Part shown: positions 43,743 to 53,058 of the stretch, one piece after another | Layout: each line of letters begins with the position of its first letter | Position numbering within the stretch: the stretch's first letter is position 1 | From: Solicola gregarius | GTDB lineage: Bacteria; Actinomycetota; Actinomycetes; Propionibacteriales; Nocardioidaceae | Assembly (NCBI RefSeq): GCF_025790165.1 | Contig: NZ_CP094970.1 | Location: 620,001 to 684,000 of the forward strand | Reading direction: 5' to 3' | DNA: 64,000 nucleotides | Notes under the pieces: model-generated | Databases searched by the model: none | Told to the model about the DNA's origin: nothing | Seen by the model: the letters and a program-made list of their open reading frames with translations, nothing else | Program-made: the position numbers and the translations under genes

Positions 43743-44833
43743 ATGTTCGAGAGTGAGACGTACGCACGGATCCGCCAGAGTGCGGCCACCGCGGTGTCCC
43801 CGCGAACCGACACCGCCCTCGCCACGGGCGCACAGATCTGCGACGCGCTCCGCGCCGTCCAGCAGGCTCAAGACATCCTCGACGGCATCCAGGCCGACCT
43901 GATGACCCGCCTCGAAGACACCGCCGGCTACGACGACGAAGGAGCCTCCACCGTCGTCGGCTGGGCCACTCGCGAGCTCCGCCTCACCCGACCACAGGCC
44001 CGGCAACGGCTCAAGGCCGGACGCACCCTGCAGGCATTGTCCGACGCGTCCGATGCGCTCGCCGAGGGGCGGATCCGGCTCGACCACGTACACGAGCTCA
44101 CCGGCGGCATTACCAAGCTCGGCTCCGCGCGCAGATCCTGGTCCTCGCCGATCTGGAAACCCTGCTCCGTAGCCCGGGCGCCGAACCCGCAACCCTGGCC
44201 GGATTCGGCAAGATCGGCACCGACCTCCTCGGCTACCTGACCTGCACGGGCGATCACATCGACCTGCTCCGTGACGGTCACACCACCGGGACGACCCCAC
44301 AAGCCAACATCCTGAACGTCGGCCGCGCCTCGAGGCTTGCGACCACGGCGCAGAGACACGCCATCCGCGCCCGCCAGGACGGCGTCTGCGCGAACCCCGG
44401 TTGTGGCCTCACACGCCTCGAGTTCCACCACGTCGCCTGGTGGGACCGCGACCATGGCGCCACGGACCTGCACAACCTCATCGGCCTCTGCGGCAGATGT
44501 CACCCCCTCGTGCACTCCGAGAAGCTCGTCATCAAACCCGACGACACCGGCGGATTCACGTTCCACCGCCGCACCGGCAGGCGGATCGACGACCACACCC
44601 GCCAAACCCGACACCGCGTCCGCGAAGCCCTCGCGGCCATCCGCCACGCGGCCGCGGGCACCGACCTGATCTCGAACGCACCGATCAGGCCGCGACACGA
44701 GCCCACGACGCGTCCTTCGCCCGCCAGACGGGCGGATGCTCGGTGGCTCACCCGGAGCGGACATCAAACCCGCTCACTCGGCGAGGACCATCTCATCGAA
44801 TACCTCGGCCACCACCGGCCGGCCCGAACGTAA
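43743..44833 (+). pseudogene. Decayed 13E12-type DUF222/HNH endonuclease
   Basis: The first frame (ATG 43743) encodes a DUF222 N-terminus (ILDGIQADLMTRLEDTAGY, then ELRLTRPQARQRLKAGR) and breaks at LTGGITKLGSA near 44130. The next frame picks up with AQILVLADLETLLRSPGAEP and runs through DLLGYLTCTGDHIDLLRDG. It then has the HNH core (CANPGCGLTRLEFHHVAWWDRDHG, then DLHNLIGLCGRCH) to a stop at 44833. A one-base frameshift separates the halves, and the middle is shorter than in intact relatives, suggesting a deletion too. These proteins belong to a repetitive, mobile-like family in actinobacteria. Confidence 0.82.
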
Positions 44834-44867
44834 CGCATGCACGAGCGGCCGGACCACCGAATCGTAC

Positions 44868-45695
44868 TCAGCGAGCCGGTCGAAGCTCTCGCCTCAGCGT
44901 TGCCTCGAGTGGGGTCGGCTCCCGCCCGAGCAGTACGGTGAGCGGCAGCGAGCCCACCGGCAGCCCGTGCTCGTCGTAGTAGTCGAACATGGCCGCCAGC
45001 CAGTCGCGTACGCGGGAATCGAGGTTCGAGCCGTCGTTCTCGCGCCACGCCTCGACCGAGATGCGCGACACCGGTACCTCGCGGCCGAGCACCTGCCCCG
45101 CAGCTCGCGCCACGTCGTGCACGTCGACCAGATCCGGTCCGCCGAGCTCGTACGTCGCCCCGATATGCGTATCGGACAACAGCACGGTCGCGGCCGCCTC
45201 GGCGACATCGGCGAGATCCACCAGCCCGAACGGCTTCCTCGGCGAGTACGCGACCCGCAGCGCGGAGTCATCCGGGCGCAGTGCCGGCACGAAGTTCTGC
45301 ACGTACGCGCACGGCTGCAGGATCGTCCAGTCGGACGATCCCGTGCGCACGGCGTTCTCCGCCTCGGCCTTGCCGACGTGATGCGGCATCGCCGGCGCAT
45401 ATGGGGCGGCGACCGAGTGGTACGCGACGCGCCGAACGCCCTCGGTACGCGCGACCGCGAGGATCCTGCGTACGAAGGCGGGTTCGTCCTCATGCATGTT
45501 CGGCGCGATCAGGTAGAGGGCATCCGCCCCTTCAAGCGCGCTCGGCAAGGAGGCCAGCTCTGCACGGCCGATCGCCGTCACCGCCACCTCGCGTGCGTGC
45601 AGCGCCGAGGTAACCGCGCGACCCGTCTTGCCGTTCGCGCCCACGACCGCAACTCGTCGTACGGCCACCGCGTCCACCTCAGAGCCAGTCGACAT
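44868..45695 (-). CDS. NmrA-like NAD(P)-binding protein
   Basis: About 275 residues with an N-terminal Rossmann fold (VAVVGANGKTGRAV) and the atypical-SDR text LASLPSALEGADALYLIAPN and DWTILQPCAYVQNF. No catalytic Tyr-x3-Lys is seen, as in NmrA-type sensors and NAD(P)H:quinone reductases. ATG at 45695 overlaps the hyuB end by 17 bp, and a GTG at 45677 just past the hyuB stop is an alternative. It is the last gene of the hyuA-hyuB operon, so a redox-linked or sensor role in that pathway is possible. Confidence 0.85.
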   Translation of the reverse strand: MSTGSEVDAVAVRRVAVVGANGKTGRAVTSALHAREVAVTAIGRAELASLPSALEGADALYLIAPNMHEDEPAFVRRILAVARTEGVRRVAYHSVAAPYAPAMPHHVGKAEAENAVRTGSSDWTILQPCAYVQNFVPALRPDDSALRVAYSPRKPFGLVDLADVAEAAATVLLSDTHIGATYELGGPDLVDVHDVARAAGQVLGREVPVSRISVEAWRENDGSNLDSRVRDWLAAMFDYYDEHGLPVGSLPLTVLLGREPTPLEATLRRELRPAR

Positions 45696-47613
45696 CGGCG
45701 GCCGTGCCACCGCCGCTCAGCCGGACGTAGCCCGGTCCGCGGTCGAAGAATGCCGACTCCTCACCGGAGGCCGCAGCCGCGGCGCGGGCGCCCCGAGTCG
45801 AATCGGCGTCGTACGCGAGGTCACCGTCGTCGACCGAGCCCGTCAGCACGACGCAGTAATGGTCGCGCGCGGCATCGGCAGACACCTTGCCCCAGCGCAC
45901 GTCGCGTACGACGAGGTCCGGGTCGCGCTCGAGCGGGTCGCCCCAGCCGCCTCCCCCGGTCGTGCGAATGCGGATCGTCTCTCCCGCCTTGATCGGCTCG
46001 GCGTCCGCGAGTGCGTCGACCTCGCGCTCGTTCGGGCCGCCCGGGTCGACCACGACCTCGAACGGTCGGCCGGCCTTGCCACCCTTCACACCCCAGCAGG
46101 CCAGGATCGACCGGTCCGCGATCGACATGAAGTGCGCGTCCTTGAGCATTCGGATGTGCTTCTCGTACCCGAGCCCGCCACGGAACTTGCCAGGCCCGCC
46201 CGAGTCTTGCGCGAGGCCCAGACGCTCGACCACGAAGGGGAAACGCGACTCGGTGAACTCCGTCGGGAGGTTACGGGAGTCGGGTACGACATGGATCGTG
46301 TCCTCGCCGTCGGCGTAGTAGCGCCCGCCCGAGCCACCGCCGAGCACCTCGCGCATCAGGTACGGACGCCCCTGCGCGTCCTCGCCGTAGACGCCCGTGT
46401 AGCGGATCGTCTCCTGGTCGGCCGGCATCCGTCCGTCGACGGCCTTGGCCACAACGCCGGCCAGCACGCCGAGCAGCCGCAGGATCACGAACGTACGTGC
46501 GTTCGTCGGCGCCGGGAACTCCGGCGTCAGCAGCGTGCCCTTGGGCGGGAACCTCATCTCGATCAGCGGCACGATGCCCTCGTTGACGTCGAGCTCCGCC
46601 ATCCGCTCGGGTGTATCGGCGAGGTTACGCAAGATCGGCGCGAGCCACTTCTTCAGGAAGACGCCGTCGGAGTAGTCGCCACAGTGGTTGATCGGACCCT
46701 TCGCCTGCGGCGACGTGCCGGCGAAGTCGAGGATCAGCCGTTCACCGTCGGGATCGTCAGGACCCGTACGTGTCAAGGTGATCCGCTGCGTGTGCAGCTG
46801 CGGGTCGTCGACCCCGTCGTGCTCGGCGTAGTCCTCCCAGGTCCAGGTGCCGACCGGGATCTTCGACAGGATCTCGCGCTGGTACGTACGTGTCGTGTTG
46901 TCGATGATCGCGTCGAAGCACGACTCGACGGTCTCGCGGCCGTACCGCTCGAACAGCTCACCGAGCCGGCGTGCACCCATCAGGCACGCCGAGCACTCGG
47001 CGTCGAGGTCGGCCGCGAGCGACTCCGGCATCCGCGAGTTGCGGGTCATGATCGCGAGCGCGGAACGTACGGGCTTGCCCGCGTCCCACAGCTTGATCGG
47101 AGGCACCATCAGGCCCTCCTCGAAGACGCTGGTCGCGTTGCTCGGCATCGATCCGGGCACTGCGCCACCGATGTCGTCGTGATGGCCGAACGCCTGCACG
47201 AACGCCACGACCTCGCCATCGGCGAAGACCGGGACGGTGACGCAGAGATCGGGCAGGTGGCCGATGCCGCCTTCCGACTCGTACACGTCGTTGTGGAAGA
47301 AGACGTCGCCCGGCACCATCTCGTCGAGCGGGAAGTCACGTGCGACGGGGTGTACGAGGGCGCTGTACGAACGGCCGGTCAGCTTGCGCAGCAGACGGTC
47401 GTGGATGCCCGCGCGGAAGTCGTGCGCGTCGCGGATCATCGGCGATCGAGACGTACGCGAGATCGCCGTCTCGACCTCCATCTCGACCGACGCGAGACTG
47501 CCCTGCACGATCTCGACCAGTACCGGATCTGCCGACGCCCCCGCGTCGGACGTCAACGTACCAAAGGGAAACTGGGTCGGGGCCCGTCGCGACTCTGTTG
47601 CGGTGGTGCTCAT
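45679..47613 (-). CDS. hyuB: Hydantoinase B/oxoprolinase family subunit
   Basis: The 644-residue protein matches HyuB-type proteins: DPVLVEIVQGSLASVEMEVETAISRTSRSPMI, GDVFFHNDVYESEGGIGHLPDLCVTVPVF, AFGHHDDIGG and GSGGRYYADGED. Paired with HyuA it forms an ATP-dependent enzyme that opens cyclic amides (N-methylhydantoin, 5-oxoproline) or carboxylates ketones. The substrate cannot be assigned from sequence. The start overlaps the hyuA stop as ATGA, so the subunits are made in equal amounts. Confidence 0.92.
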   Translation of the reverse strand: MSTTATESRRAPTQFPFGTLTSDAGASADPVLVEIVQGSLASVEMEVETAISRTSRSPMIRDAHDFRAGIHDRLLRKLTGRSYSALVHPVARDFPLDEMVPGDVFFHNDVYESEGGIGHLPDLCVTVPVFADGEVVAFVQAFGHHDDIGGAVPGSMPSNATSVFEEGLMVPPIKLWDAGKPVRSALAIMTRNSRMPESLAADLDAECSACLMGARRLGELFERYGRETVESCFDAIIDNTTRTYQREILSKIPVGTWTWEDYAEHDGVDDPQLHTQRITLTRTGPDDPDGERLILDFAGTSPQAKGPINHCGDYSDGVFLKKWLAPILRNLADTPERMAELDVNEGIVPLIEMRFPPKGTLLTPEFPAPTNARTFVILRLLGVLAGVVAKAVDGRMPADQETIRYTGVYGEDAQGRPYLMREVLGGGSGGRYYADGEDTIHVVPDSRNLPTEFTESRFPFVVERLGLAQDSGGPGKFRGGLGYEKHIRMLKDAHFMSIADRSILACWGVKGGKAGRPFEVVVDPGGPNEREVDALADAEPIKAGETIRIRTTGGGGWGDPLERDPDLVVRDVRWGKVSADAARDHYCVVLTGSVDDGDLAYDADSTRGARAAAAASGEESAFFDRGPGYVRLSGGGTAADVDWL

Positions 47614-49724
47614 GCCGTCTCCTCACGGGTCACGATGATGTTCCGGTACGCGTCGATGCGCGCGACGAAGCCGGGATGGATCGGGACGGTCGAACCGAAC
47701 TCCTCGACGATCACCGGCCCACGTACCTCCTTGCCCGGCGCGAGGTCGGGTCTCCAGTAGACCGGCGTCTCGACGTATCCCGCGGCGGCGTCGAAGCAGA
47801 CCGGTCGGCGGCTCGTCGGCTCCGGGAGCGCTGCATCGGCGTCGACGTCGTCCGCGCGGATGTCGGGCCGGCGGATCGGGCCGATGCCCGAGACGCGCAG
47901 GTTCACCCACTCGACCTGCTGGCTGTCGTCGCCCGCGAAGTCGTAGCCGTAGAGCGCGCGGTGCTCCGCGTGGAACACCCGCGCGACCTCGTCGACCAGC
48001 GCGTCGTCGAAATCGCCTTCGGGCACGGGCACACGTACCTCGAAGGCCTGGCCGAAGTACCGCAGGTCGGCGGTACGCGCGAAGCGGTGCTCGTCGGCGG
48101 CGAAGCCCTCCTTGTCGAGCGCGGCCGCGGCCTGCGTGGTCAGCTCATCGAACATGCGTGACATCGCCGCCATGTCGAGCTGGTCGTGCAGGGTCACGTA
48201 CGTCTGCACGTAGTCGTTCTTGACGTCGACGGTGAGCAGCCCGAACGCGGAGACGTTTCCGGGGTCGGGCGGCACCAGGACGCCTTGCAGGTCGAGGATG
48301 TCGACGAGTCGGCAGAGCAGCAGCGAGCCGGAACCGCCGAAGGTCGTCAGCGTGAAGTCACGTACGTCCAGGCCGCGCTTGACGGTGATCTGGCGCAGCG
48401 CGTTCGCCTGGTTCCAGGCGGAGATCTCGAGTACGCCGGCGGCCGCGGCCTCCGGTGGCAGGTCGAGCTTCGCGGCCAGCGCGTCGACGCCGTCTTTCGC
48501 CGCGCCGACGTCGAGCGGGATCTCGCCGCCGAGCAGATGCGGCGGGATGCGCCCGAGAACGACGTGGGCGTCGGTGATCGTGACGTCGGTGCCGCCCTTG
48601 GCGTAGCAGAGCGGGCCGGGATCGGCTCCGGCGGATGCGGGGCCGACCTTGAGCGTGCCCTCGGGTGAGAGCCAGGCGATCGAGCCTCCGCCGGCGCCGA
48701 CCGTCACGACGTCGATCATCGGGATCTTGCTCGGGTATACGCCGACCGTGCCCTCGGTCGTCAACGTCGGCTCTCCGTCGATGACCACGGACACATCGGT
48801 CGACGTACCGCCACCGTCACAGGTGAGCACCCGGTCGAAACCGGCGACCTGCGCGATGAGTGCCGCGCCCAGCGCCCCCGCGGCTGGGCCCGACAGAACT
48901 GTGGTGATCGGCTGGTGCACGACCTCGTCGGCACTCAGCACCCCGCCGTTCGACTTCATCACGTAGAACGGGACGGCCCGCTCCGCTCCGGTGAAGTCGT
49001 CGAGGCGGCTCTTGATGTTCTCGATGTAGCGGGACACCTTCGGCTTGACCGCGGCGTCGACGAGCGTCGTCATCGAGCGCTCGTACTCGCGATACTCGCG
49101 CAACACTTCGGACGACAGCGACACGATCGCGGCCGGGTGCTCCTCGGCGATGATCTCGCGCAGCCGCTCCTCGTGTGCGGGGTTTGCGTACGCGTGCAGC
49201 AGGCAGACACCGAGCGTGGCGATGCCCTGCTCGCGGAACCAGCGCGCGACCTCACGGGCCTGCTGCTCGTCGAACGGGCGGATCTCCGAGCCGGTGTAGT
49301 CGAGCCGGCCGCGTACGGTCTTCACGAAGTCGCGCGGCACGATCCGGTCGGGCTTCACCCAGAAGTACGAGTTGCCGTAGCCGTCGGGAACGGACTGGCG
49401 CGCGATCTCGAGCACCGACTCGTACCCGTCGTTGGTGATGAACCCGAGCCGTTCGACCTTGCCCTCGAGCAGCTGGTTGGTCGCAACGGTGGTGCCGTGG
49501 CTGACCGCGGCGATCGCCTCACCCGTACCGCCGCGTCCTACCCGCTCCAGCACCTTGTCGATGCCGGCCATGAACCCGTCTGCGGGATTCTGCGGGGTCG
49601 ACGGCGTCTTCGTCGTGACGAGCTCCCCCGTGTGCTCGTCAAAGGCGACCACGTCGGTGAACGTTCCACCCGTGTCGATCCCTATCCTGAGTCGACGCTG
49701 GCTGATCCGGCGCTGCTCGGCCAC
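47610..49724 (-). CDS. hyuA: Hydantoinase A/oxoprolinase family subunit
   Basis: GTG at 49724 follows GAGGAGG and gives 704 residues. The N-terminal ATP-binding signature RIGIDTGGTFTDVVAFDE starts near residue 14. AAVSHGTTVATNQLLEG, DGGGTSTDVSVV and a C-terminal region ending VPIHPGFVARIDAYRNIIV complete the family pattern. It is the ATP-using partner of HyuB. An in-frame ATG at 49760 is possible but lacks the ribosome-binding site. The gene is separated by 124 bp from the unrelated membrane-protein gene upstream. Confidence 0.93.
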   Translation of the reverse strand: MAEQRRISQRRLRIGIDTGGTFTDVVAFDEHTGELVTTKTPSTPQNPADGFMAGIDKVLERVGRGGTGEAIAAVSHGTTVATNQLLEGKVERLGFITNDGYESVLEIARQSVPDGYGNSYFWVKPDRIVPRDFVKTVRGRLDYTGSEIRPFDEQQAREVARWFREQGIATLGVCLLHAYANPAHEERLREIIAEEHPAAIVSLSSEVLREYREYERSMTTLVDAAVKPKVSRYIENIKSRLDDFTGAERAVPFYVMKSNGGVLSADEVVHQPITTVLSGPAAGALGAALIAQVAGFDRVLTCDGGGTSTDVSVVIDGEPTLTTEGTVGVYPSKIPMIDVVTVGAGGGSIAWLSPEGTLKVGPASAGADPGPLCYAKGGTDVTITDAHVVLGRIPPHLLGGEIPLDVGAAKDGVDALAAKLDLPPEAAAAGVLEISAWNQANALRQITVKRGLDVRDFTLTTFGGSGSLLLCRLVDILDLQGVLVPPDPGNVSAFGLLTVDVKNDYVQTYVTLHDQLDMAAMSRMFDELTTQAAAALDKEGFAADEHRFARTADLRYFGQAFEVRVPVPEGDFDDALVDEVARVFHAEHRALYGYDFAGDDSQQVEWVNLRVSGIGPIRRPDIRADDVDADAALPEPTSRRPVCFDAAAGYVETPVYWRPDLAPGKEVRGPVIVEEFGSTVPIHPGFVARIDAYRNIIVTREETA

Positions 49725-49848
49725 GTGGCCTCCTCCTCGCGTCGCGGCTTTCGTACGCACCTCTCATTCCACACCGGCGGCGTGTACGAGGGCCACGGCA
49801 CACTTCGCCGGAGGATCGACGGTTCGTTGTGGAGATCTGCCAGGCGGT

Positions 49849-50451
49849 CTACGAGATCGGCAGCACCCCGTACTCGCGGCGCGGCGGGCTCGCGACCCAG
49901 AGGATCGCAGCGATCACCATCAGGCCGAGCGCTATCACCAGCGCCGCAACATCGCCACTCTGGCTGACCGGCCACGACCAAAGCGGACCGTGGTCGTCGC
50001 GCGACCCGCCCGCGACCGCGCAGAGTACGAGATAGGTCGCAAGGATGGCCGGTGCGGCGACGACGCCGACCAACCGGGCCAGGATGAGGACGACCGCGGC
50101 GAAGCCGACGATATTGCGTCCGACGATAACGAGAGCTCCGTCCGGATCCACGAGCCACGTCCCGAGCGCGGCTGCGCCGCCGACGAGGCAGGTGACGACC
50201 GCAAGACCGAGGTCGTAAAGGTGAACTCGTCGCGCGGCTGACATCTCCCACTCATAATCCTTACGCTGTATCGACACGGCGAGTGCGATTGCGGACCCGA
50301 TGGGGAGCATCACGGCGAACGGTACGGCCGCACCCACTCCTAGGCTGGGAACCGGCAGCGCGACACCACCTATCGCCATGCATACGACGACAACGACAAG
50401 CGCGGCCGCTGGCGGAAGCCATGCGACGCGTTCCTTGAACCAGTACGTCAT
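49849..50451 (-). CDS. Integral membrane protein of the ABC/secreted-protein cassette
   Basis: ATG at 50451 gives 200 residues with about five or six hydrophobic helices (for example LPPAAALVVVVVCMAIGGVA and DVAALVIALGLMVIAAILWVA). It overlaps the preceding gene by ATGA and is the last of four genes on the minus strand. No family is recognised. It may be a permease subunit or accessory of the ABC ATPase encoded upstream. Confidence 0.75.
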   Translation of the reverse strand: MTYWFKERVAWLPPAAALVVVVVCMAIGGVALPVPSLGVGAAVPFAVMLPIGSAIALAVSIQRKDYEWEMSAARRVHLYDLGLAVVTCLVGGAAALGTWLVDPDGALVIVGRNIVGFAAVVLILARLVGVVAAPAILATYLVLCAVAGGSRDDHGPLWSWPVSQSGDVAALVIALGLMVIAAILWVASPPRREYGVLPIS

Positions 50452-51689
50452 CGTGCGTCTCGATCGCCGGATCCGTCGGGCTGGCAGGTGCCGAACAATT
50501 CGAGTTGCCGAGCCACCCACGTACGCTGCCGACGGTCTGGCCGCTGCGAAACGACAGTCGCGAGTTCGAGCAGTTTCCTGCCAGATGTCTCGCGCACGGC
50601 GTCGCGATTGACCTCGGCGGTCAGAGCGAGCCAGGCCGCCAACTGCCTCGATGCGCTTCTCGCAACGGCCGGGGCGGTGTCACACCGGCGGAAGTGTCGA
50701 GGTACGACCGCCTCGACGACGGCGGCGGTGAGCTGCGACTGCGTCCGGTCCGTGCTTGCGTAAAGGGAGGTCGCTCCTCGGAATGCAGCCCTCGCCTCAG
50801 AGAGTTCGGCCGGGCCGTCGAATCCCATACGTGCCCACGTCCGGTAGCTCGCGCTCGCAGCCGAGGCGAGGTCGCTCAGGCCGCCTTCACGTTCGGGGTA
50901 GACACACACCTCGGGATTCGATCCGTGGCAACTCATCGCCACGTCCCGTCGAACGGCCGGCGCTGGGCCCAGATTGTCGACCATCACCGCTGCGAGCGCC
51001 ACAGAAACGATCACAGGAACCGGCGCGACGGCCCACCAGGCCGTCCTCGTCGGCGGCGTTCGCGATCGAACCAATGCGAAGCCGCCGAGCGAGAGGCCGG
51101 CCGCGACAAGGCACACGGCGATCGGAACCATCGGAGCAAGATCGGTCTCGATGGAACAGCAGGCATGCAGGTCTCCCGTTACGTGCCGCATCCAGAATGG
51201 CGTGAACGCCGGAGGGAACGCGAACCAGCAGTAGCCGGCCACAAGCACCGTAGGCAGCGCGATCACGGCGTGCACGTTCAACCCCACACCGAAGCCGAGA
51301 GTTATCCACGCTAGGAGGATCAGTAGCCCGAGCCCCGTTACTCGCAGGTCGGGTGTCGACGGCAGGACTTTGAGGACGATTCCGCTCAGAAAGGCCGCCC
51401 ACGCGACACCGATCACCGGCACGAGCGCCCAGCCTACGACCACCGCGAGGTGCCGTGACCGGGGCTGCGCCAGCCATTCGGAGCGCCGCAGCCGGTACCC
51501 CTCCCACGCGGCGCACATGGCCGCCAGCGGGGCAAGCACCCAGATCGCCGCCTCCGCGTGCGAGGTGGCCGCGAGCGCATACTGTTGCGACCATCCGGGC
51601 TCGCCCTGGAACCCGCCGAACATCGCAAGCACGAACAGCGGAGAGAGGCGGAATGCCAGGGCAGTCCGAAAAAGTGCCGATATCGGCAT
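50448..51689 (-). CDS. Large membrane protein partnered with an ABC ATPase
   Basis: The 413-residue protein has about six hydrophobic helices in its first 250 residues. An extracytoplasmic segment with two cysteines (MSCHGSNPEVCVYPE) and a soluble helical C-terminal part of roughly 130 residues follow. The start shares TGATG with the ATPase stop, so it is the likely permease. I do not recognise a named family. Bacteriocin-type ABC systems in Gram-positives often pair an ATPase with such a large membrane protein, which is only an analogy. Confidence 0.75.
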   Translation of the reverse strand: MPISALFRTALAFRLSPLFVLAMFGGFQGEPGWSQQYALAATSHAEAAIWVLAPLAAMCAAWEGYRLRRSEWLAQPRSRHLAVVVGWALVPVIGVAWAAFLSGIVLKVLPSTPDLRVTGLGLLILLAWITLGFGVGLNVHAVIALPTVLVAGYCWFAFPPAFTPFWMRHVTGDLHACCSIETDLAPMVPIAVCLVAAGLSLGGFALVRSRTPPTRTAWWAVAPVPVIVSVALAAVMVDNLGPAPAVRRDVAMSCHGSNPEVCVYPEREGGLSDLASAASASYRTWARMGFDGPAELSEARAAFRGATSLYASTDRTQSQLTAAVVEAVVPRHFRRCDTAPAVARSASRQLAAWLALTAEVNRDAVRETSGRKLLELATVVSQRPDRRQRTWVARQLELFGTCQPDGSGDRDAR

Positions 51690-52399
51690 CAGACGTCCCG
51701 ACCGAGGATTTGTTCGTACGACGACTCCGCGCGGCGTGGTGAATCGACGACACCGAGGCCCATGAATGCGGGCACCGTGTCGAACCAGACGATCCGGCCG
51801 GCCGACATCACCGCAACCCGCTCGTATGAATCGCTCAGGTCGTCGACCTGATGGGTGGAGACGACAACACCGATCTCGTTCGGCAATCCGTGCAGGATCT
51901 CACGAAACCTATTGCGCTGAGCCGGATCGAGCCCGGCGGTAGGCTCGTCCAGAAGCAATAGTGTCGGCGAGGTCGCCAACGCCTGCGCGAGTCCAACCCG
52001 GCGGAGTTGGCCTCCCGAGAGACGAGTCGCCTTAATGTCTTGGCGATCTTCGAGCCCGACCTGCCGCAACCGGACGGCGGCCTCTTCCCACGCATCTGAC
52101 CGCGACGCGCCCTTCATCCACGCCGCGTATGCCACCTGCTCCCGCGAGGTCAGACCCTGAAATGCCGTGACGGTTTGCGGCATCCAGCCGACCCCCGACG
52201 TCGCACTGACCGATCCACTGGTCGGCCCCAATATCCCGGCCCCGAGCTTGAGAAGAGTCGACTTTCCTGCACCGTTTGGCCCGAGCAAGACTGTCCGGCC
52301 CATGCCAAAGCCGAGCGTGAGACCCCTGATGACCAGTTCAGAGCGCGAACGATAGCGAAAGTCCACGTGCTCAAATAGCAGCACTCCAGAACTATCCAT
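51689..52399 (-). CDS. ABC transporter ATP-binding protein
   Basis: From ATG 52399 the protein has 236 residues with Walker A GPNGAGKST (40-48), the Q-loop in GWMPQTVTAF, signature LSGGQ (near 126), Walker B LLLLDEPTAGLD, and the switch His in STHQ. A TTG at 52459 would add 20 residues. The nearest genes downstream are two membrane proteins, and the secreted protein gene is immediately upstream. GC content here appears lower than in the core genome. Confidence 0.92.
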   Translation of the reverse strand: MDSSGVLLFEHVDFRYRSRSELVIRGLTLGFGMGRTVLLGPNGAGKSTLLKLGAGILGPTSGSVSATSGVGWMPQTVTAFQGLTSREQVAYAAWMKGASRSDAWEEAAVRLRQVGLEDRQDIKATRLSGGQLRRVGLAQALATSPTLLLLDEPTAGLDPAQRNRFREILHGLPNEIGVVVSTHQVDDLSDSYERVAVMSAGRIVWFDTVPAFMGLGVVDSPRRAESSYEQILGRDV

Positions 52400-52467
52400 G
52401 AATGGCTCGAAGTAGAACTGCCGGTCCTCCAGACCACGCAAGCACCCCAGGTAGCCCAAGCGGGATA

Positions 52468-52896
52468 CTAATAGTGCACCTTCACCTTCTTCGCAGATGT
52501 GGAGAGTCCCGGCGCTGAAGTGGACCCGTTAATCTTTGTGACGGTAAAATGATAGTCGCCGCTCTCAAGGCGTCCCCAACGCTTCTTGTCAGCCTTGTGG
52601 CCGACTCCGCGGTAAGAACAACGAAAGAACCGTGCGCCTTTGTTCTCATCAGGAAGAAACCTACGCTCCCGCAGCACCTTCAATGTTGGATTGCCCTTGT
52701 GCCGCTTGTTCCACCCATAACAATCACGCAGTCGGATCGTGGTCTTGTCTCCGTCTTCGTTGTTATCCCACGACCGTGATTCGAAGCCTGTCTGAACATC
52801 CTTGTAATGCGAAGACCAATCTGCAGAGGCAGGCGAAATGAAAAAGCCTAGCGTGACAACGGATCCTACTAAAGGAGCAAGTGTCCCGAACTTCAC
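52468..52896 (-). CDS. Low-GC secreted protein, predicted effector of the ABC cassette
   Basis: The 142-residue protein has an N-terminal signal peptide (MKFGTLAPLVGSVVTLGFF, cleavage after PASA) and begins its mature part DWSSHYKDVQTGFESRSW. Two cysteines (LRDCYGW and FRCSYRG) could form a disulfide, and the C-terminus GDYHFTVTKING...KKVKVHY looks like beta strands. Base composition is close to balanced, well below the neighbours. I do not recognise a named family. A secreted small beta protein next to an ABC transporter and large membrane protein resembles lactococcin 972-type bacteriocin loci, but there is no clear sequence match. Confidence 0.75.
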   Translation of the reverse strand: MKFGTLAPLVGSVVTLGFFISPASADWSSHYKDVQTGFESRSWDNNEDGDKTTIRLRDCYGWNKRHKGNPTLKVLRERRFLPDENKGARFFRCSYRGVGHKADKKRWGRLESGDYHFTVTKINGSTSAPGLSTSAKKVKVHY

Positions 52897-53058
52897 GGAT
52901 GTGTCGCCTCGTTTTATAAACGTTTTCTACGTGCCAGCGGCGACACTAGCAGGCCCGGTTCGCGTGAGTCAACGCGCCGAGGTGCGAGAATGATTAGCCG
53001 AACGACTAAAACGGTATTGCTGAGAGGAACGCCTTGATCTTCCCGGCAACTCGGCGCG

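Noticed and set aside
45628-47760. 710-codon open frame opposite hyuB
   Set aside because: Antisense shadow of a complete HyuB family gene.
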